This document shows, piece by piece, positions 59,726 through 64,000 of a stretch of DNA of 64,000 nt. Each line of letters begins with the position of its first letter. Within the stretch, counting starts at the first letter, position 1. The position numbers were made by a program, and so were the translations under genes. The notes below the pieces were generated by a model that did not search any database, was not told the DNA's origin, and was given only the letters and a program-made list of their open reading frames with translations. Source of the DNA: Sphingopyxis sp. USTB-05 (lineage in GTDB: Bacteria; Pseudomonadota; Alphaproteobacteria; Sphingomonadales; Sphingomonadaceae). The stretch is from contig NZ_CP084712.1 of NCBI RefSeq assembly GCF_023822045.1, positions 372,001 through 436,000 of the forward strand. Direction: 5' to 3'.

Positions 59726-61885
59726 ATGACCAAGAGCAGTTCATTGCGACACGCTTTCTCGTTCGCCGCCGTGTTGCTGGCGAGTACGGCGGCGGTATCT
59801 CCGGCGCTCGCGCAGGATGCAGCGACTCCCGCCGATCAGGCCGACAAGGACGACGACGCCAACGCCTCGACGATCGTAGTCACCGCCAACCGGCGCAGTG
59901 AAGTCATCTCCGAGGTGCCGATCGCGATCACGGCCATCACCACCGAGGACATCAAGCGTCGCAATGCCTTGAGCATGGATGACTTGCAGGCGGCCGTCCC
60001 GGGCCTGCGGCTCGTGGACATCGGCCCCGGCTCGCAGCGCATCCAGCTGCGCGGCGTGTCGCAATATCTGGGTCAGGCGACGGTCGGCAATTACGTCGAC
60101 GAATTCTCGGTGACCAACCTCGGTCCGCAAGGCGTGGCCGAAGTGCAGCTGCTCGATCTCGAACGGGTCGAGGTGTTGCGCGGTCCGCAGCCCACGCTTT
60201 ACGGCGAAAGCTCGATGGGCGGCACGATCCGCTACATTACCGCGCGGCCCGATCTCGACGAATTCTTAGGCTCGGTGACCGGCGAACTCAGCACCACCAA
60301 GAGCGGCGAGGAAGGATACCGCGCAGAAGGCTTCATCAACGTGCCGATCGCGCCGCGCGTGGCAGCCCTGCGCATTTCAGTCCAACACCGCGACGTGGGT
60401 GGCTGGGTCGACAGCCCCATTGCCGATGACTATAATGATCGCCAGATCACCACCATCCGCGGCAAGCTGCTAGTCGAACCGAGTCCTGACTTCTCGGTCA
60501 GCGCGACCGTGCTCTACAACGAATCCAAGCAGGACAACGTCAGCTTCTCGCTCGACGGCCTTACGACCGCGCAGACCACGCTGACCCCGTCTTCGCAGGA
60601 TTACCTGCTCGGCTATCTGGAGGCGAGTTATGATTTCGGGCCCGTAAATCTGCTGAGCGTGACAGGCTACATAGACCAGTCGAGCTTCGCTCGCCGCGAC
60701 ATCGGACCCTTCTTTAATACGCTATTCGGCTTTCCCGCTTTCACGCAGGTGTTTTCCGATGCGGACGGCAATTTCAAGCGCTTCTCGCAGGAACTGCGCC
60801 TGACTTCCGACAGCAGCGGCAGCTTCCGTTACCTGATCGGCGGCATTTATGCCGAGGGCAAGGGCACCGGTCGGGCGTTGTCGACCTATCGGCCCGCGCC
60901 AATACCGGCTTTCGGAATCTTCAACGACAGCATCGCGAGCCGCACCAAGAGCGAGACGTTCGCGATCTACGGCAACCTCGAACTCGACCTAGCCGATTGG
61001 CTGACCATCGAGGCCGGCGGTCGCTATTTCCGCGAGAAGCTGGATCAGAGCTCGGTGACCACGCAGTTCGACGCCTTGGGCGCGGGCTCCAACCGGGTGA
61101 TAACGCTCGGGCGCAACGCGACCTTTGACACCTTCAACCCGCGCATCGCGATCACCGCCAAATTTGATGATTCGATCATCTATGCCTCTGCGGCCAAGGG
61201 CTTCCGCTCGGGCGGGTTCAACCTCAACCCCGCGGCTCCCAATCCGACCTTCGATCCGGAAAGCCTTTGGACCTATGAAGCGGGGACCAAGCTGACGTTC
61301 CTCGGAGGCGCAGCCTATATCGAGGCGGCTTTGTATTACCAGGACTACACCAGCATCCAGTCGACCAACGTCACGCCGCTCGGTGCAACGGCAGTGTTCA
61401 ACTCTGGCGCGGCCGACGGCTTCGGCTTCGACCTTGCTCTAGTCCTGTCCCCGAGCGACAACTTCCAGTTCAGCGCCAGCCTTGGCCACAATGATGTGGC
61501 CTTCGCCACGAATGCTATCGACAAATTTGCCGGAGATCCGCTCGATCTGGTTCCGCCCTATAACATTTCGGTGGCCGCCGACTGGACCCCGCGCGTGTCC
61601 GACAGCTTCGACCTGCGCGTCCACGCCGACCTTAACTACGTGGCCGAGGCGGCAATTATTCTGCGACAAATCGGAGCGCTCGGCTTTGATACAGTCGCCC
61701 CCAACCAATCCCGAGTGCTGATCAACAGCCGCATCAGCGCAGATTTCGGCGCATTCGAGGTCTATGCCTTCGGCACCAATCTGTTCAACGAGCTGAAGGA
61801 GGTAAACCCGGATTTCGGCTCCTTCGTCGAGCCGATCTTCACACAGCCGCGCACCATCGGTGTCGGTGTGAAGGCGAACTTCTGA
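59726..61885 (+). CDS. TonB-dependent outer-membrane receptor 4
   Basis: This protein of about 719 residues has a signal peptide ending SPALAQ, a TonB-box region STIVVTANRRSEVISEVPIA and a plug with VEVLRGPQPTLYGESSMGGT. The barrel ends RTIGVGVKANF. The ATG at 59726 is preceded by AAAGGGGGGG; the longer upstream frame runs through the operator and is rejected. It follows the IS3 element closely and overlaps the next gene (TGATG). Confidence 0.92.
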   Translation: MTKSSSLRHAFSFAAVLLASTAAVSPALAQDAATPADQADKDDDANASTIVVTANRRSEVISEVPIAITAITTEDIKRRNALSMDDLQAAVPGLRLVDIGPGSQRIQLRGVSQYLGQATVGNYVDEFSVTNLGPQGVAEVQLLDLERVEVLRGPQPTLYGESSMGGTIRYITARPDLDEFLGSVTGELSTTKSGEEGYRAEGFINVPIAPRVAALRISVQHRDVGGWVDSPIADDYNDRQITTIRGKLLVEPSPDFSVSATVLYNESKQDNVSFSLDGLTTAQTTLTPSSQDYLLGYLEASYDFGPVNLLSVTGYIDQSSFARRDIGPFFNTLFGFPAFTQVFSDADGNFKRFSQELRLTSDSSGSFRYLIGGIYAEGKGTGRALSTYRPAPIPAFGIFNDSIASRTKSETFAIYGNLELDLADWLTIEAGGRYFREKLDQSSVTTQFDALGAGSNRVITLGRNATFDTFNPRIAITAKFDDSIIYASAAKGFRSGGFNLNPAAPNPTFDPESLWTYEAGTKLTFLGGAAYIEAALYYQDYTSIQSTNVTPLGATAVFNSGAADGFGFDLALVLSPSDNFQFSASLGHNDVAFATNAIDKFAGDPLDLVPPYNISVAADWTPRVSDSFDLRVHADLNYVAEAAIILRQIGALGFDTVAPNQSRVLINSRISADFGAFEVYAFGTNLFNELKEVNPDFGSFVEPIFTQPRTIGVGVKANF

Positions 61886-62511
61886 TGGCTTGGGGGGCAA
61901 GCCTCCAGTGTGCGGCGGTGGGGGCAGCCGCCCTGTTGCTTGCCTCCCATCCTCTGTCGGCGAGGTCCGGGGCGGACGAGACTCCCGCGCCTCGGCCGGT
62001 CCAGATCCACTTTGTCGATAATTTCACCCAGACCTTCGCCGTCCCGCCCGAGTTCCTGTGGGCCGAGCTGAAGCGGATGTATATCGATGGCAACAAGTAT
62101 CGCGATCTCGGCTTTGCGATCGAGGTGCTCCCGCCCACGCCCGAGGCACCGCTGGGCGGGACCATCGTCTCGCAAGGTGAAGGCAAAACCATCGACCGCC
62201 GCATCGCGCTGTTCACCGCGATCGACGATACCAGGCGCTTTCTCGCGCTGCGGGTAATCTACAGCACGGGGATTGCCGCCGAGGTCAGCTATGACGTGCG
62301 CGAGGCTCCGGGCGGATCGCTGGTGCAGCTCATCGTCCATGCCCAGCAGCCGATGCCTGCCACGGCCACAACGCACGATGCCGCGGCCGTGCGGCGCGAG
62401 GCCGAGGCCCTGACCACGTTCCACTACGATCAGCTGGTGACGATGTGGGCAGCTGAAGCGCAGCGGGTTGAGGCGCTGTACCGGGCAGGCGCCGCCCCAG
62501 CGCCGCGCTAG
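61885..62511 (+). CDS. Secreted SRPBCC-like protein of unknown function
   Basis: This 208-residue protein has a signal peptide (to about HPLSARSG). Its mature part reads like a START/polyketide-cyclase (SRPBCC) ligand-binding fold: FAVPPEFLWAELKRMYIDG and EVSYDVREAPGGSLVQLIV. The family call is tentative. It is translationally coupled to receptor 4 (TGATG), so a periplasmic binding or processing role for the receptor's ligand is a fair inference. It ends directly against the convergent dipeptidase gene. Confidence 0.6.
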   Translation: MAWGASLQCAAVGAAALLLASHPLSARSGADETPAPRPVQIHFVDNFTQTFAVPPEFLWAELKRMYIDGNKYRDLGFAIEVLPPTPEAPLGGTIVSQGEGKTIDRRIALFTAIDDTRRFLALRVIYSTGIAAEVSYDVREAPGGSLVQLIVHAQQPMPATATTHDAAAVRREAEALTTFHYDQLVTMWAAEAQRVEALYRAGAAPAPR

Positions 62512-63465
62512 TCAGCGCCACACAGCGCGCGCAACCCGCAGCCAGTTTTCGCCAAGAATCTTGTGCACCGCGCCGCGGTCCGCGCAGCGGCCGAGCAATT
62601 CGGCAGCAATCGCGCCGATCTGCTGCGGCCCGATCATCGAAGTGGCATTTTCAAGGCTCGCCGCATCGGGGAAGATTTTCGGCATCGCCGCCAGATAATC
62701 GACGAGCTCCCGCTTGTCGAAAACGTAATCGAGCCCCAGGCCGACATGGCCGGTGCCGACCAGCGACGCGACGTGTTCGATGTGATCGACCAACCGCGCG
62801 ACGCTGGCCGGGCCGTCGCCAAGGAAGGTACCGATCCCGTTGATTCCGACGACCCCGCCGGTTTCGGCGCATGCGCGAACCAGGTCGTCGGCAATGTTGC
62901 GATAATGCGCGAAGACCGCCGCAGGGTTGGAGGGCGAGAAAATGACGGGCGCGTCAGCTTGTTTCATCACCTCCATCGCGGTGCGATGCCCGGCGTGGGA
63001 ACAGCAGGCGATCATGCCGACCCTGCGCATTTCGGCGAGGACGCGCTTGCCGTGGTCGGTCAGGCCTCTGTCCGCATCCTCGGTGCAGCGCGATCCGGCA
63101 CGGTTGACGGCATTATACGCGACCAGCATCCAGCCCACCCCGGCCTCGCGCCACGGTTCGATCAAAGCCTCGCCGCTCTGGTCGAGCGGGGCCATGCCCT
63201 CAACGTCGAAAAACACGGCGAGCTCACCCTCGGGCCGTGCGAACTCGATATCGGCCACTGTCCGCACCAGTCGGCAAAAATCGCCAGTGCTCCTCATCCA
63301 GCAGGTCAACCCTGCGATCATCGCATCATGTTGCTCCAGCGGCACCGGGCCAAACCCGACATTGACGCTGATCACGTCCACGCCGGCCGCCGCAACGTCC
63401 CTCAGCCGCGCAAAGAAGTCGTGATCGTTGGGTCTGAGCGGCAGGCAGGCGTGATTGTTCCACAC
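62512..63465 (-). CDS. M19-family (renal) dipeptidase-like protein, likely 5'-interrupted
   Basis: The 317-residue readable part has the M19 amidohydrolase pattern: LAVFFDVEGMAPLDQSGEAL, VGWMLVAYNAVNRAG, the metal-His region CCSHAGHRTAMEV, FSPSNPAAVFAHYRNI and HVGLGLDYVFDKREL. The N-terminal HxD metal motif of the family reads NNHAC here. A better start exists upstream (ATGs at 63513/63510 with GGAG), but its frame hits TAA at 63493-63495, codon six or seven, before rejoining this frame. Translation would therefore need the GTG at 63465, which has no clear ribosome site. M19 enzymes cleave dipeptides; the substrate is unknown. Confidence 0.72.
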   Translation of the reverse strand: MWNNHACLPLRPNDHDFFARLRDVAAAGVDVISVNVGFGPVPLEQHDAMIAGLTCWMRSTGDFCRLVRTVADIEFARPEGELAVFFDVEGMAPLDQSGEALIEPWREAGVGWMLVAYNAVNRAGSRCTEDADRGLTDHGKRVLAEMRRVGMIACCSHAGHRTAMEVMKQADAPVIFSPSNPAAVFAHYRNIADDLVRACAETGGVVGINGIGTFLGDGPASVARLVDHIEHVASLVGTGHVGLGLDYVFDKRELVDYLAAMPKIFPDAASLENATSMIGPQQIGAIAAELLGRCADRGAVHKILGENWLRVARAVWR

Positions 63466-63564
63466 CAGCGCATCGCGGACCAGTTCCTCGGCTTAGGCAA
63501 AATCAGGCATCATTATCTCCGCAGCATCGCCGGCCGGCGCTGGAACTCGGATGATTGATAGTTA

Positions 63565-63582
63565 CGATACATATGTGTATCG
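63565..63582. promoter_or_regulatory. Palindromic operator CGATACA-N4-TGTATCG between dipeptidase and PhyH genes
   Basis: Including one flanking pair it is a perfect 20-base palindrome, ACGATACATATGTGTATCGT (63564-63583). It lies 23 bases before the PhyH ATG and 51 bases from the dipeptidase's upstream ATG. Its arms are identical to the site at 59630. Confidence 0.65.
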
Positions 63583-63605
63583 TTCAACCCGGAGAGGGAG
63601 GCGCC

Positions 63606-64000
63606 ATGGTTTACGATGAGATGCTGCGAAAATACCGAGCCGACGGCGTTGTCCATGTGCCGCAGGTTCTCCCGCCCGAATGGGTGGCCCGGCTTGCCGC
63701 CGCGACAGACGTGGCGCTCGCGAGTTCGCCCGATGATGCCGAAATCTACGAGGGCACGCGCTCTGCACCGCTTTCCTACGGTGAATTGCAGGTCTGGAAG
63801 CGGCTGGAGGCATTTCGCGAAGCGGTGCATGAAGGCCGTCTGGCGCGGATTGCCGCAGGCCTGATGGGGTCAGCTAGCGCGCGCTTTTACTACGACCAGT
63901 TGCTGGTCAAGGAGCCCGGCTCGGTCCGCCGCACGCCGTGGCATCAGGACATCCCCTACTGGAAAGTTGCGGGCGATCAGATCTGCTCGATCTGGCTCGC
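63606..64000 (+). CDS. Phytanoyl-CoA dioxygenase-like (PhyH) protein, cut by window end
   Basis: The first 131 residues are visible. They show the PhyH start (YRADGVVHVPQVLPPEWVAR), FYYDQLLVKEPGS and the iron-binding HxD in TPWHQDIPYWKV. Members are Fe(II)/2-oxoglutarate dioxygenases that hydroxylate diverse substrates. GGAGAGGGAGG precedes the ATG. The palindrome directly upstream suggests co-regulation with receptor 4. The distal His and Arg ligands lie beyond the window. Confidence 0.82.
   Translation, partial: MVYDEMLRKYRADGVVHVPQVLPPEWVARLAAATDVALASSPDDAEIYEGTRSAPLSYGELQVWKRLEAFREAVHEGRLARIAAGLMGSASARFYYDQLLVKEPGSVRRTPWHQDIPYWKVAGDQICSIWL

Noticed and set aside
1..64000. CRISPR array, tRNA or rRNA genes, toxin-antitoxin or phage modules
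   Set aside because: No regularly spaced repeats, no cloverleaf or rRNA-like stretches and no matching protein families were found on either strand.

Overview
The window reads as a catabolic region of a sphingomonad-type alphaproteobacterium (Novosphingobium/Sphingobium-like, by inference). The signs are four TonB-dependent receptors with short AQ-type signal peptides, tightly overlapping operons with GTG and TTG starts, GC-rich codon use, and many secreted hydrolases and CoA-pathway enzymes. No rRNA, tRNA, CRISPR array or replication origin was seen. Both edges cut genes.

Layout. 1-6.8 kb: the end of a sarcosine oxidase operon (soxA C-terminus, soxG), a TonB receptor and a membrane spermidine-synthase-like protein. 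6.9-20 kb: purU, a TetR regulator, a Rieske oxygenase of the quaternary-amine type, a receptor coupled to a TPR-sulfotransferase, and three secreted alpha/beta hydrolases (S15, S15, S33). 20-31.8 kb: an AAHS-type transporter, then a ten-gene overlapping operon for glutathione-dependent formaldehyde oxidation and NAD-linked molybdenum formate dehydrogenase (adhC, fghA, fdsG, fdsB, a mobA-fdhD fusion, fdsA, fdsD), ending in NTF2-like, GNAT and carbon-nitrogen hydrolase genes. 31.8-35.5 kb: a broken IS5-type element, a class III aminotransferase and a DddP-like M24 metalloenzyme. 35.6-56 kb: a CoA-thioester pathway (dienoyl-CoA reductase-like SDR, crotonase, alpha-methylacyl-CoA racemase, acyl-CoA synthetase, acyl-CoA dehydrogenase, SDR, thiolase, alcohol and aldehyde dehydrogenases), together with a di-iron desaturase/hydroxylase, a MalT-like LuxR regulator, an NmrA-like protein, a receptor and a frameshifted molybdopterin oxidoreductase. 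56.5-59.5 kb: an IS3 element split by an IS110 element. 59.5-64 kb: a fourth receptor, a secreted SRPBCC-like protein, an M19 dipeptidase with an in-frame stop, and a phytanoyl-CoA dioxygenase-like gene cut by the window end.

How the genes may work together. The left half looks like disposal of methyl groups from an N-methylated compound. A Rieske demethylase would release formaldehyde and sarcosine oxidase would load methylene-tetrahydrofolate. AdhC/FghA and PurU would each deliver formate, and Fds would oxidise it to CO2 with NADH formation. The right half looks like import, activation and beta-oxidation of a methyl-branched or unsaturated (possibly isoprenoid) acid or alcohol.

The most unusual signal is regulatory. 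Three families of palindromes or boxes recur almost only in front of these genes. (1) TGGTATACCA-type sites occur as three pairs whose centres are 63, 95 and 73 bp apart, close to 6, 9 and 7 helical turns. (2) ATACA-N4-TGTAT palindromes precede purU, the Rieske gene/receptor 2, the first S15 gene, receptor 4 and the PhyH gene. (3) CAAAAGTATGGG boxes lie beside the beta-oxidation genes and the LuxR regulator. Together they suggest at least three overlapping regulons in one locus.
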